Source: Streptomyces sp. CG4 (lineage in GTDB: Bacteria > Actinomycetota > Actinomycetes > Streptomycetales > Streptomycetaceae). Taken from it: 64,000 nucleotides of DNA. Under the pieces are notes generated by a model. That model made no database searches, was not told the origin of the DNA, and worked only from the letters and a program-made list of their open reading frames with translations. Shown one piece after another: positions 33,516 to 42,400 of the stretch. A program made the translations under genes and the position numbers. Each line of letters opens with the position of its first letter. The stretch's first letter is position 1. Location: NCBI RefSeq assembly GCF_041080655.1, contig NZ_CP163525.1, positions 62,001-126,000 of the forward strand, in the 5' to 3' direction.

Positions 33516-34360
33516 CCACCACCCTCGCCCCGGCCATCAGGCGCCGGCGCACCTCACGCGCCCGGACCCTGATGCTGACCGCCGTCGCCGTCCTGCCCCT
33601 CGTCCTCACTGTCGCCGGTCCCCTGCTGGCCCCGCACTCCCTCTCCACGCCGGTCACCGCCCCGTTCGCCGCCCCGAGCGCCGACGCCCCGCTCGGCGGG
33701 GACCAGTTGGGCCGCGACGTCCTCAGCCGCCTCCTCGACGGCGGCATCCTCCTCGTGGCCGGTGCGCTGCTCGTGGCCGTCGTGGTCACCGCGGCCGCCA
33801 CCCTCATCGGCTGCTTCGCCGTCCTGCGCCCCGCGCTCGGCCGAGCCGTCGAGCGCTGCGCAGACGTCGCGATCCTGCTGCCGCCGCTGCTGGGCATCAT
33901 GCTGATCGCCCTCGCCTGGCCCGGCGGCGGACGCTGGGCCGTCATCGCCGCGGCGGTCGTCCTCGGAATCCCCTACGCCGTACGGGTCGTCGCCGCTGCC
34001 GCCGCCCCGCTCGCCTCCGCCGGTTACGTCGAGGCGGCCGTCACGCGCGGCGAGTCCACCGCCTACATCGCCCTGCGCGAGCTGCTGCCCAATCTGCGCT
34101 CCACCGTCCTGACCCTCTTCGGACTGCGGTTCGTCGACGCCGTCTACGTCATCTCCATGGCGGGCTTCCTCCAGATCGGCCCTCAGCCCCCGGCCTCCGA
34201 CTGGTCGTTGATGGTCCGCGAGAACGCTTCCGGCATCCTGCTCAACCCGTGGGCCGTCGTCGCCCCGAGCCTGGCGGTCGCGGCCGTCGCCATCACCGTC
34301 AACCTCGCCACCCAGGCCCTGGCCCCCGACACCACCAAGAAGGCGGTCACCCGCTCGTGA
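33512..34360 (+). CDS. ABC importer permease (DppC/NikC type)
   Basis: 282 aa from ATG 33512 (ATGA overlap with the previous stop). A short basic N-terminus leads to the first membrane segment (LMLTAVAVLPLVLTVAGPLL), then PLGGDQLGRDVLSRLLDGG, a DppC/NikC signature. The EAA loop is GYVEAAVTRGESTAYIALRE, and AGFLQIGPQPPASDWSLM is the family-specific C-terminal block. Forms the heterodimeric channel with the preceding permease. Confidence 0.88.
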   Translation: MTTTLAPAIRRRRTSRARTLMLTAVAVLPLVLTVAGPLLAPHSLSTPVTAPFAAPSADAPLGGDQLGRDVLSRLLDGGILLVAGALLVAVVVTAAATLIGCFAVLRPALGRAVERCADVAILLPPLLGIMLIALAWPGGGRWAVIAAAVVLGIPYAVRVVAAAAAPLASAGYVEAAVTRGESTAYIALRELLPNLRSTVLTLFGLRFVDAVYVISMAGFLQIGPQPPASDWSLMVRENASGILLNPWAVVAPSLAVAAVAITVNLATQALAPDTTKKAVTRS

Positions 34361-35898
34361 GCGACCTCACCCACCAGGACCACGCCCACACCGGAACGGA
34401 CACCCCGCACGACGCGGCACAGGCGGGGGCAGTCGCCACGGGTACCCACACGGCGGACGCAGCCGGCACAGCACAGCCGGTGGCGACCGTAACCGGCCTG
34501 GAAATCGCCCTGTCCGACGGTACGGTACTGCTGCCCGCCACCTCCGCCGTCATCCGGCCCGGCCAGGTCACCGCGCTGACCGGCGCCTCCGGATCGGGCA
34601 AGACCACCCTGCTGCGCGCCCTCATCGGCCACCTCCCCGCCCCGGCCACGATCACCGCCGGCACCCTCGACGTCCTCGGCACGCAACCGCACACCCTCGC
34701 CCCCGACGCGCTACGGCGCCTGCGCCGCACCCGCGCCGCCTACGTCGGCCAGGACCCCGGCTCGGCCCTCAACCCCCGCATGACCGTCCACCGCCTGCTC
34801 GCCGAACTGGCCACGGACCCCTCCGCCGACGCGATCCGCGCCCTGCTGACCGAGTGCCGGCTCCCCGCCGACCTCCTCGGCCGACGGCCCACCGCCCTGT
34901 CCGGCGGGCAGCAGCGCCGCGTCGCCCTCGCCCGCGCTCTGGCCCGCACCCCGCAGATCCTCCTCCTGGACGAGCCCACCGCCGGCCTCGACACCGCCCT
35001 GCGCGACGAGATCGCCCACCTGCTGCGCGACCTCGCCACCAGCCGGAACCTGGCCGTCGTCCTCGCCACCCACGACCCCGCCCTGGTCGAGGCGTGCGCC
35101 GACCACACCGTCCGGCTCACCGCGCCCGGCGTGCGTCCGCCAACTTCCGTGTCTCGTAGGGCAGTTATGCCCACGGCAACGTCCGTATCGGCCCGTCCGG
35201 CACTCTCCGCCCAGGGTGTCGAGGTCTGGTTCCGGAACCAACCCGCCCTGAGCGGAGTCGACTTCACCGCATCCGCCGGATCGGCCACCGCCGTGATCGG
35301 CCCCTCCGGATCCGGCAAGACCACCCTCCTGCGCGTCCTCGCCGGCCTGCACCCGCCCACCAAGGGCCACCTCACCCTCGACGGCGAGAAGCTGGCGGCC
35401 ACGGCCCGCCGCCGTACTCGCGAACAGCAGCGCCGCATCCAGCTCGTCCCGCAGAACCCACTCGCCGCACTCAACCCCCGGCGCACCATCGGACGCCAAC
35501 TGGCCCGGCCCCTACGCCTCCACACCGGCCTCACGGCGAAGGAAACACCCGAGCGGATCGCCCAACTCCTCGAACAGGTGGAACTCCCCGCCGACTTCGC
35601 CGACCGCTACCCGGGCGAGCTGTCCGGCGGCCAGCGCCAGCGGGTCTCCATCGCCCGAGCCCTCGCCGCCGGCCCCGACGTCCTCCTGTGCGACGAGGTC
35701 ACCTCCGCCCTCGACACCACCACCGCCACGGCCGTCATGGACCTCCTCACCCGGCTGCGCGAAGAGCGGGGCACCACCCTCGTCGTGGTCTCTCACCAAC
35801 ACGACCTGATCGCCCGTTACACCGACACCACACACCTGATGGACACCGGCCGGATCACCGCCGGCGGCCCCACGGCCAAACTCTTGCCGACGCCGTAA
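34357..35898 (+). CDS. ABC importer ATPase, two nucleotide-binding domains fused
   Basis: 513 aa from GTG 34357 (GTGA overlap). Domain 1: Walker A GASGSGKT (about residue 75), signature ALSGGQQRR, Walker B ILLLDEPTAGLD. Domain 2 starts near residue 275: Walker A GPSGSGKT, signature ELSGGQRQR, Walker B VLLCDEVTSALD (Glu retained). It replaces the separate DppD and DppF subunits of the family. The N-terminal 45 residues are a His/Asp/Thr-rich, low-complexity stretch that could bind metal. The hairpin at 35913 follows, so the operon ends here. Confidence 0.9.
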   Translation: MSDLTHQDHAHTGTDTPHDAAQAGAVATGTHTADAAGTAQPVATVTGLEIALSDGTVLLPATSAVIRPGQVTALTGASGSGKTTLLRALIGHLPAPATITAGTLDVLGTQPHTLAPDALRRLRRTRAAYVGQDPGSALNPRMTVHRLLAELATDPSADAIRALLTECRLPADLLGRRPTALSGGQQRRVALARALARTPQILLLDEPTAGLDTALRDEIAHLLRDLATSRNLAVVLATHDPALVEACADHTVRLTAPGVRPPTSVSRRAVMPTATSVSARPALSAQGVEVWFRNQPALSGVDFTASAGSATAVIGPSGSGKTTLLRVLAGLHPPTKGHLTLDGEKLAATARRRTREQQRRIQLVPQNPLAALNPRRTIGRQLARPLRLHTGLTAKETPERIAQLLEQVELPADFADRYPGELSGGQRQRVSIARALAAGPDVLLCDEVTSALDTTTATAVMDLLTRLREERGTTLVVVSHQHDLIARYTDTTHLMDTGRITAGGPTAKLLPTP

Positions 35899-35912
35899 CC
35901 CGGTCGTACGAG

Positions 35913-35940
35913 AGGGCACCCGCCGGAAGGGGCGGGCCCT
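35913..35940 (+). terminator. terminator of the ABC importer operon
   Basis: AGGG-ca-CCCGCC and GGCGGG-CCCT form a 10-pair stem with a two-base bulge and a loop GGAAGG, 15 bases after the ATPase stop. Confidence 0.6.
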
Positions 35941-36025
35941 GTGCGATGAACCGGCAGTCGAGCGCAGCCGGAACCGGCGGCCGCTTCGTCGACGGGCTGC
36001 ATGTGAGGTCGCGGGGCGGCGGTGT

Positions 36026-37342
36026 TCAGGGCGTACCGTCCACCGTCTCGTCACGGCCGACCGGGACGAGCAGGGTGAAGGTGGTCGGGGCGCTGCCGGT
36101 CAGGGAGAGCCGGCCGCCGAGGGAGAACGCCAGGTCCCGGGCCAGGTCGAGGCCGATGCCCGTACCCGGCCCGCCGCCGCTGTGACCGCGGTCGAACAAC
36201 CGGGCCGCCGTACCCGGCACCTCGCCTTCGTCGGTGACGTCGAAGGCGAGGGCGTCGTCGAGGTCGCGTACGACCAGACGGACCGTGCCGCGGCCGTGGA
36301 CGCGGGCGTTGTCCAGCAGGATGTCGAGGATCTCTGTGACCGGCGCGCCGGGCACGGAGAGGTCGTCCGGCGCATCCCGGGCGAGGCACGCGAAGCGCCG
36401 CCCGACCTGGGCGAACGGGCCATGCCAGCGTTCCTCCACGGCCCTCAGTACCTGGCCCAGGAGCCGGTCGGCCGGCCTGGGCCCGAGCGCCGCCCGGGAC
36501 GTGGACAGGCGCAGGACCTCCTCCACTGTGTCGTGCAGCCGGCGGGTGGTGGCGAGAGCCTCTGCCAGGGCGGGGCGCAGCCGGGCGTCGTCGTGCTGTT
36601 CCAGTCCGGACTCCAGCGTCAGCTGAAGACCGGCCAGGGGCGTGCGCAGCTGGTGGGAGGCGTTGGCTGCGAAGTCCCGTTCGTGCCGCAGGAGTTCGGA
36701 CAGGCTGTGCAGCATCTCGTTGTGTGTGCGGGCGACCTGGTCGATCTCGGCGATTCTGCTGGGGGCCGCCCGGGCGCCGAGGTCTCCTTCAGTGACGGCC
36801 CGGCAGTGCCGGGAGAGGTCCTCCAGCGGCGTGGCAAGCGCCCGGGCCTGACGGCGGGCGACGAGGACAGCGACGGCCAGTGCGATCACGGCCACGCCCA
36901 GCAGGGCCGCCCACGTCAGGAAGACCCGGTCGCGTACGACGGTGGCCGGGGAGGAGGCTCGTACGACTCCGATCACCTGCTCGGCATGCGAGACGGGCAC
37001 GGCGACGGCGAGGTCGCTGCCCGACCATGCCCGGACGGCCTCGCCTCCGAGCGCCCTGTGGACCGGGGTGTCGGCGGCCGCGGGGCCGCTGCCCGAGCGC
37101 AGCCGCCCTTGCGGGTCGTACAGGCCGAGGTGCCCGCCGGCCGGAGGCGCGGGCAGTTCCACGGGGTCGCCGCTCGCGTAGTCCGGGCTCACCCGCACGG
37201 CCCCGGCCAGGGCGGCTCGCTCCAGAGTGTCGCGCTGGTCGGCGTACAGGGCGGAGCGGATGGCCAGGGCCAGGGGGACGGCGAGGAGGACCACGGCGAC
37301 CAGGGCGGCGACGACGGCGACTCGCACCACGCGCTGTCTCAT
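36026..37342 (-). CDS. sensor histidine kinase (orphan position)
   Basis: 438 aa from ATG 37342. Two membrane helices (VVRVAVVAALVAVVLLAVPL and VFLTWAALLGVAVIALAVAV) flank an extracytoplasmic sensor of about 110 residues. HAMP follows, then the H box (DFAANASHQLRTPLAGLQ), N box (ILDILLDNARVHG), and G1 (TDEGEVPG) and G2 (GPGTGIGLDLARDL). The G1 motif lacks the usual DxGxG spacing. No response regulator is adjacent; the nearest are at 42834 and 49674. It diverges from the Pls-like gene with a regulator-type direct repeat between them, so it may sense the product or envelope stress. Confidence 0.87.
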   Translation of the reverse strand: MRQRVVRVAVVAALVAVVLLAVPLALAIRSALYADQRDTLERAALAGAVRVSPDYASGDPVELPAPPAGGHLGLYDPQGRLRSGSGPAAADTPVHRALGGEAVRAWSGSDLAVAVPVSHAEQVIGVVRASSPATVVRDRVFLTWAALLGVAVIALAVAVLVARRQARALATPLEDLSRHCRAVTEGDLGARAAPSRIAEIDQVARTHNEMLHSLSELLRHERDFAANASHQLRTPLAGLQLTLESGLEQHDDARLRPALAEALATTRRLHDTVEEVLRLSTSRAALGPRPADRLLGQVLRAVEERWHGPFAQVGRRFACLARDAPDDLSVPGAPVTEILDILLDNARVHGRGTVRLVVRDLDDALAFDVTDEGEVPGTAARLFDRGHSGGGPGTGIGLDLARDLAFSLGGRLSLTGSAPTTFTLLVPVGRDETVDGTP

Positions 37343-37400
37343 GCCCTCATGATGCGCCCCGCCCGGCTCGCGCAGCGGCATCCGTCCTGCCGCCCTCGCC

Positions 37401-37419
37401 CTCTCAGCGTCCTCTCAGC
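37401..37419 (+). promoter_or_regulatory. OmpR-type direct repeat upstream of the Pls-like gene
   Basis: CTCTCAGC at 37401-37408 and 37412-37419, exactly 11 bases apart, within the 162-base divergent region between the kinase and the Pls-like gene. The same repeat, same spacing, precedes the two-component operon at 42764. Confidence 0.6.
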
Positions 37420-37504
37420 TCGTGCCGTCCAGGCTGAAGAAGTGCCTGGGGGCGCGCCTGGGCTCGATCGCATCATTCCCGGACCACACTCCAGGGGAAA
37501 GGAC

Positions 37505-40500
37505 ATGACTTCCCGCACTGCCGCGCCGCCTGTCACGCCGGGCCGGGACCGTATGACCACCGCGGTCGGGGGCCTCAACCGGTTCTTCGAGGACGCCTGC
37601 GACCGCACCCCGCACGCCCTGGCTCTCGAATGCGGAGCCCGGCGTCTGACCTACGCCGAACTGGACGCCCGGGCCAACCGGGTCGCACACCGGTTGCGCC
37701 GTCTCGGCATCGGCCCGGACAGCCGCGCCGCGCTGCTCCTGCCGAGGTCCGTAGAAATGTACGTGAGCCTGCTCGGCGTGTGCAAGGCGGGTGCGGTGTT
37801 CGTGCCGGTCGATCCGGAAGCCCCCGCCGACCGGTTGGCCTACATCCTCCGGGACGCAGGTGCCGAGGCGGTGCTGACCACCTCCGCCCGTGCGGCCGAC
37901 GCGAGGCACGCGCTGCCGTGCGGGGCGTGCGCGGTCCTCGAGATGGACTGCGGCTCGGGGGATCCATCGGTGCTGCCCAGCACGCGGCCGTGCGAAGCGG
38001 CAGGCGGGGCGGACCCGCTGGCCTACGTGATGTACACCTCGGGGTCCAGCGGCAGGCCCAAGGGGGTCGAGGTCGCCAGGTCGAGCATCCGCAACTTCGT
38101 GCGCGTCGTGTCCCCGGTCTACGACATCCGGCCCTCGGACCGTGTGTACCAGGGCATGGCCATCTCCTTCGACTTCTCGATCGAGGAGATCTGGCCCACC
38201 TGGGCGGCCGGCGCCACGCTGGTCGCGGGTCCCACGGGCACGGGACGGCTGGGCGCGGAACTCGCCGACTTCCTGGACCGGCACAGGGTGACCGTCCTGT
38301 ACTGCGTGCCCACCTTGCTGGCGACCATCCCCCGGGACCTCCCGCGCCTGCGCAGCATCTTCGTGGGCGGCGAGGCGTGCCCCGCCGCGCTGGTCGAACG
38401 CTGGAGCAGGCCGGGGCGGCGCATGGTCAACACCTACGGTCCGACCGAGGCGACCGTCACGGCCACCGTTCAGGAACTGCGCCCGGGGCGTCCGGTGACC
38501 ATCGGCCGCCCCCTGCCGACGTACACGGTGGTCCTCCTGGACGAGCGGCGCGAGCCCGTCCCGCCGGGGGCCGTCGGGGAGATCTGCCTGGGCGGGCCGG
38601 GGCTTGCCCGGGGCTACGTCGGCCGCCCGGACCTGACCGCCGACCGCTTCGTCCACCATGGCCTCGCGCCCGGGGGCGGGTGCCTGTACCGCACCGGTGA
38701 CCTCGGCAGGATGACCGCACAGGGGGAGATCGAGTATCTCGGGCGCGCCGACGCGGAGGTGAAGATCCGCGGATACCGGGTGTCACTCGAAGAGATCGAG
38801 AGCGTGCTGATGGAGGACCCGGGCGTCGCACAGGCAGCCGCTGCTCTCATGCCGCGCGATGGTGCCGAACAGCAGGTCCTGGCCGGATACGTCGTGCGAG
38901 CGGCGGAAGGCGGTGCCAACGCCCCGGCTCTCGCTGCCCGGCTGCGCGACCGCCTCCGGCAGGCGCTGCCCGCCTACATGGTCCCGGCGACGCTGGACTT
39001 CCTGGACCGGCTGCCGGTCTCGCCGAGCGGCAAGACCGACCGCACGCGGCTCCCCCGGCCGTCCGGCCGACGCCTCACGGCATCAGGGCACGTGGCTCCG
39101 GTGCGCGACGCGCGGGAGGCGCGTGTGCGCGACGCGTGGGCCCGCGCGCTCGGCATCCCTCCCGGGGAGGTGTCGGCCGAGGCCGACTTCTTCACCGACC
39201 TCGGCGGGCACTCCCTGCTCGCCGCCCACGCCGTGTCCCTGCTGCGGGAACAGGACGGCGGCACCGGCCCGACGCTGCGTGACCTGTACGAGAATCCCAC
39301 CGTCCGGGCCTTCACGACCCGCCTGTGCTCGCTGCGGGACGGCCCGGAAAGCGGGCCTGGACAGCGCCGTCGCGTGGTGCCGCTGAGGCACGGCCGTGCG
39401 CGGATCGCACGGGCGGGTCTGGTCCAGGCAGCGGCGCTCTGCTCCCTCCTGCTGCTGTTCACGGGGCCACTGGCCCTGTTGTGCGTGGCGCATGGCGGCA
39501 GGCTTCCGGCCACGGGCGCCACCGGACCGGCGCTCGCGGTGCTGGCCGGCTACCTGACCGTACGCTGGCTCGCCCCCGCGGTGCTCGCCCGGCCGCTGGC
39601 CGCCGGCATCCGGCCCGGCCGCTACCCCTTGTGGGGGGCCACCTACCTGCGCCTGTGGACCCTGGACGTGCTGCTGCTCGGCCTGAGCCCGCTACGAGTC
39701 CTCAGCGGATCCCCTCTGATGGGCCCCTACCTGCGGCTCCTCGGCGCGCGGGTCGGCGCGCGCACCACCATCGCCACGAGCTTGATCGGACTGCCCAAGC
39801 TGCTGCGCATCGGCGGTGACGCGGCGATCGGCTACGGAGCCACCCTGCGCCCCTGGCAGGTCTCCGACGGATGGGTGACCATCGCTCCGATCACCATCGG
39901 CGCACGGGCGTACGTCGGTGCCAACGCGGTCTGCGAACCGGGCGCGGAACTGGAACCCGACGCGGCGCTCGCCGAGCAGTCCCTGGCAGGCCCGGGCGAA
40001 TCGATCCCCGCAGGAAGCCGCCGTGCCGGATCACCCGCCCGCCCCGTCGAGGCACTCTCGCCGACGGTCGAGTCGCTGCTGAGCGCCCCGCGCGCGACGG
40101 ACCACCGGCGGGCACGGCACCTGGCCGGCACCCTGCTCGGTCTGGCTCTGCTGGAAGCGGTGCCCATCGCCGCGGCCATGCCGGGCGTCGCTCTGGGCTG
40201 GTGGGCGTGGCTGCGCGACGAGCCGGCTGTGGCCGCGCTGTTCGGGCCCGTCTTCGTGGCCACGGTGTGCCTGGCCGTCGGCGTGGGCAGGCGGGCAGTG
40301 CTGCGCAGGACGCCGGTGGGTGTCCACCCCGTGCGGTCGGCGCTCGGCGTGCGCAAATGGGTCGCGGACAAGCTCCTGGAGGAGAGCCTGACCCTGACCA
40401 ACTCGCTGTACGCCACCCTCTACACGGTGCCGTGGCTGCGGCTGCTCGGTGCGCGGGTCGGCCGCAACGCCGAGGTGTCCACCGTGGCGCACATCGACCC

Positions 40501-41530
40501 GGACCTGCTCACCCTCCGCGACGGCAGTTTCGTCGCGGACATGGCCGGTGTGGGTGTTGCCGCCTTCGCCGCCGGCCGCATGGCGTTCGCACCCACCGAG
40601 GTGGGCGGACGCGCGTTCGTCGGCAACGCGGCACTCCTGCCCGCCGGTACCCGGCTCGGCCCGGGCTGCCTGGTCGGCGTCGGCAGTGTCCCGCCCGACG
40701 GTCGGGTGCCGCCCGGCAGCACCTGGCTGGGCTCGCCCGCGCTGCGGCTGCCGGTGCGCCAGGACAGCGGGCGCTACCCCGAGAGGCTCACGTTCCGGCC
40801 GACCCGCCGGGCCGTAGCCGGCCGCCTGGCCATCGAGTTCTTCCGCGCCACCCTGCCCGCGACACTGCTCGCCGCCGGTGGCCTCGGGTACCTGCTGGCC
40901 CTGAGCAGCCTCGCCCGCCGCACCGGACCGGCCGTGACCGTACTGGTGTCCCCGTTGCTCGCCATGGGGGCGATGTCGGCCGTGGTCGGGTGTTGTGCGC
41001 TCGCCAAGTGGGCGGCCGCCGGACGGTACCGGCCGCGCGTCGAGCCCCTGTGGAGCCTGTTCGTCCGCCGGACGGAGTTCGTCACCGGCCTGTTCGAGGC
41101 CGCCGCGGTGCCCGCGGGCGTCGGCGCTCTGGTGGGGACCCCGTTCCTGCCGCCCGTACTGCGCCTGTTCGGTGCCCGCGTCGGCCGGCGTACCTGGATC
41201 GGCACCACGTACCTGACGGAGTTCGACCTGGTGGAGGTGGGCGACGATGCCGCGATCGGCCCATATGTCTCCCTTCAGACGCACCTCTTCGAGGACCGGG
41301 TGATGAAGATGTCGACCGTGACCGTGGGCCCCGGCGCGAGCGTCGGCACGCGCACGGTGGTGCTGTACGACGGCGTGGTCGGCGCCGGGGTCAGGCTCGG
41401 CGCACTGTCCCTGGTCATGAAGGGCGAACACCTGCCCGTCGGCACGGACTGGCAGGGCCTGCCGGTCGAAGGGTGCGCCGGGCCGGCGCTGCCTCCCGTG
41501 ACGGAACCGACCGGGAAACACCGCCCGTGA
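37505..41530 (+). CDS. Pls-like membrane NRPS (epsilon-poly-L-lysine synthetase-type homopoly-amino-acid synthetase)
   Basis: 1341 aa, close to the length of epsilon-polylysine synthetase. Residues about 25-515 are an adenylation domain (YVMYTSGSSGRPKGVEV, SFDFSIEEIWPTWA, NTYGPTEATV, LYRTGDLG, SPSGKTDRTRL). A carrier domain has DLGGHSLLAAH at about 565. Three modules follow, each a pair of membrane helices plus a left-handed beta-helix/hexapeptide segment (LRLLGARVGARTTIATS about 740, LRLLGARVGRNAEVSTV about 977, LRLFGARVGRRTWIGTT about 1217), the tandem C-domain architecture of Pls. It has no condensation or thioesterase domain of classical type. Expected reaction: iterative isopeptide polymerisation of one basic amino acid. 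RBS GGGGAAAGGA precedes ATG 37505. Confidence 0.85.
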   Translation: MTSRTAAPPVTPGRDRMTTAVGGLNRFFEDACDRTPHALALECGARRLTYAELDARANRVAHRLRRLGIGPDSRAALLLPRSVEMYVSLLGVCKAGAVFVPVDPEAPADRLAYILRDAGAEAVLTTSARAADARHALPCGACAVLEMDCGSGDPSVLPSTRPCEAAGGADPLAYVMYTSGSSGRPKGVEVARSSIRNFVRVVSPVYDIRPSDRVYQGMAISFDFSIEEIWPTWAAGATLVAGPTGTGRLGAELADFLDRHRVTVLYCVPTLLATIPRDLPRLRSIFVGGEACPAALVERWSRPGRRMVNTYGPTEATVTATVQELRPGRPVTIGRPLPTYTVVLLDERREPVPPGAVGEICLGGPGLARGYVGRPDLTADRFVHHGLAPGGGCLYRTGDLGRMTAQGEIEYLGRADAEVKIRGYRVSLEEIESVLMEDPGVAQAAAALMPRDGAEQQVLAGYVVRAAEGGANAPALAARLRDRLRQALPAYMVPATLDFLDRLPVSPSGKTDRTRLPRPSGRRLTASGHVAPVRDAREARVRDAWARALGIPPGEVSAEADFFTDLGGHSLLAAHAVSLLREQDGGTGPTLRDLYENPTVRAFTTRLCSLRDGPESGPGQRRRVVPLRHGRARIARAGLVQAAALCSLLLLFTGPLALLCVAHGGRLPATGATGPALAVLAGYLTVRWLAPAVLARPLAAGIRPGRYPLWGATYLRLWTLDVLLLGLSPLRVLSGSPLMGPYLRLLGARVGARTTIATSLIGLPKLLRIGGDAAIGYGATLRPWQVSDGWVTIAPITIGARAYVGANAVCEPGAELEPDAALAEQSLAGPGESIPAGSRRAGSPARPVEALSPTVESLLSAPRATDHRRARHLAGTLLGLALLEAVPIAAAMPGVALGWWAWLRDEPAVAALFGPVFVATVCLAVGVGRRAVLRRTPVGVHPVRSALGVRKWVADKLLEESLTLTNSLYATLYTVPWLRLLGARVGRNAEVSTVAHIDPDLLTLRDGSFVADMAGVGVAAFAAGRMAFAPTEVGGRAFVGNAALLPAGTRLGPGCLVGVGSVPPDGRVPPGSTWLGSPALRLPVRQDSGRYPERLTFRPTRRAVAGRLAIEFFRATLPATLLAAGGLGYLLALSSLARRTGPAVTVLVSPLLAMGAMSAVVGCCALAKWAAAGRYRPRVEPLWSLFVRRTEFVTGLFEAAAVPAGVGALVGTPFLPPVLRLFGARVGRRTWIGTTYLTEFDLVEVGDDAAIGPYVSLQTHLFEDRVMKMSTVTVGPGASVGTRTVVLYDGVVGAGVRLGALSLVMKGEHLPVGTDWQGLPVEGCAGPALPPVTEPTGKHRP

Positions 41531-42204
41531 CGCGCACATCCGGAGGACGCCGCCGGCTGGCTCTCGTCTACCGCGGACCGGCTGCCCTGCTCGGCTGCCC
41601 CGAGGCGGTCGCGGACCTCCTCACCTCCGGTCCCTGGAACCTCGACGTCCGCTACACCGGGCCCCGCGAGGCGCTCCCGCTCTCGGCCGCGTCGCTGTCC
41701 CAGGCCGTGCTGTACGCCCAGCCCGGCGGCGGCACCCTCGACTCCGCCTACCGTTTCCTGCGACCGATGCGCCGGGCGATCCGCGCGTTCGTCCGCGGCG
41801 GCGGGCACTACCTGGGGTTCTGTCTGGGCGGTTATCTCGCGGGCACCACACCAGGCTTCGGACTCCTGCCCGGCGACACCGATCAGTACATCGCCACGGT
41901 GGGGGCAACCGTCCACGACGAGGGCTCCACCGTGGTACGGGTGACCTGGCGGGGGTCCCCACGCCACGTGTACTTCCAGGACGGCCCCGTCTTCCTCCTC
42001 GAGGCCGGCGCCGACGCCCGGATCCTCGCCCGCTACGACAACGGCGCCCCCGCCGCCCTCGTGGCGGGCTTCGGCGCGGGGCGGGTGGCCGTCACGGGAC
42101 CCCACCCGGAGGCCACGGACGACTGGTACGCGGATCACGGCCTGCCCGTGCAGCACACCCTGGACCTGGCCCGCGACCTGGTGGAATCAATGTGGCGGGA
42201 GTGA
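41527..42204 (+). CDS. BPL_N-domain, class-I glutamine-amidotransferase-like protein
   Basis: 225 aa from GTG 41527, overlapping the Pls-like stop. RRLALVYRGPAALLGCPEAV, AVLYAQPGGGTLDSAYRFL, FVRGGGHYLGFCLGGYLAGT (nucleophile-elbow Cys in FCLGG), FQDGPVFLLEA and VAVTGPHPEATDDWYADHGL (His-x-Glu of the triad) fit the biotin-protein-ligase N-terminal family. Members are putative amidases of unknown substrate. Tight coupling to the synthetase suggests action on its product, such as trimming, release or amidation, but this is inference. Confidence 0.7.
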   Translation: MTRTSGGRRRLALVYRGPAALLGCPEAVADLLTSGPWNLDVRYTGPREALPLSAASLSQAVLYAQPGGGTLDSAYRFLRPMRRAIRAFVRGGGHYLGFCLGGYLAGTTPGFGLLPGDTDQYIATVGATVHDEGSTVVRVTWRGSPRHVYFQDGPVFLLEAGADARILARYDNGAPAALVAGFGAGRVAVTGPHPEATDDWYADHGLPVQHTLDLARDLVESMWRE

Positions 42205-42208
42205 ACCC

Positions 42209-42400
42209 ATGGCAGACGCGGAGCCCCGTCCGTGGATCGTGCGCCTCGCATCGAAGGCCCGGCAGCCCGGCCTGTCCTTACTGGATGGCGCGGAACGGCG
42301 CCGTGCCCGCGCCTTAGCCTGGCCCCAGGACCGGATCCGGCACGCCGCCGGGCACACCACCCTCCGGCTGCTGCACTCCGCCGAAACGCGGCACGCCTGA
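42209..42400 (+). pseudogene. 4'-phosphopantetheinyl transferase, N-terminal fragment
   Basis: ATG 42209, five bases after the preceding stop. WIVRLASKARQPGLSLLDGA, ERRRARALAWPQDRIRHAAG and HTTLRLLHSAETRHA match the start of Sfp-type phosphopantetheinyl transferases (family pattern LDxxERxRAxxFxxPxDRxRYxAxHxALR). The frame stops at 42400, before the GxD and WxxKE catalytic motifs. Such an enzyme would charge the carrier domain of the Pls-like protein. The truncation means activation must come from elsewhere in the genome. ETRHA is followed directly by TGA, so deletion of the 3' part is likely. Confidence 0.55.

Noticed and set aside
36182..37504. N-terminal extension of the Pls-like gene (1782-aa frame)
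   Set aside because: The extension is antisense to the sensor kinase. ATG 37505 has a good ribosome site and fits the family length.
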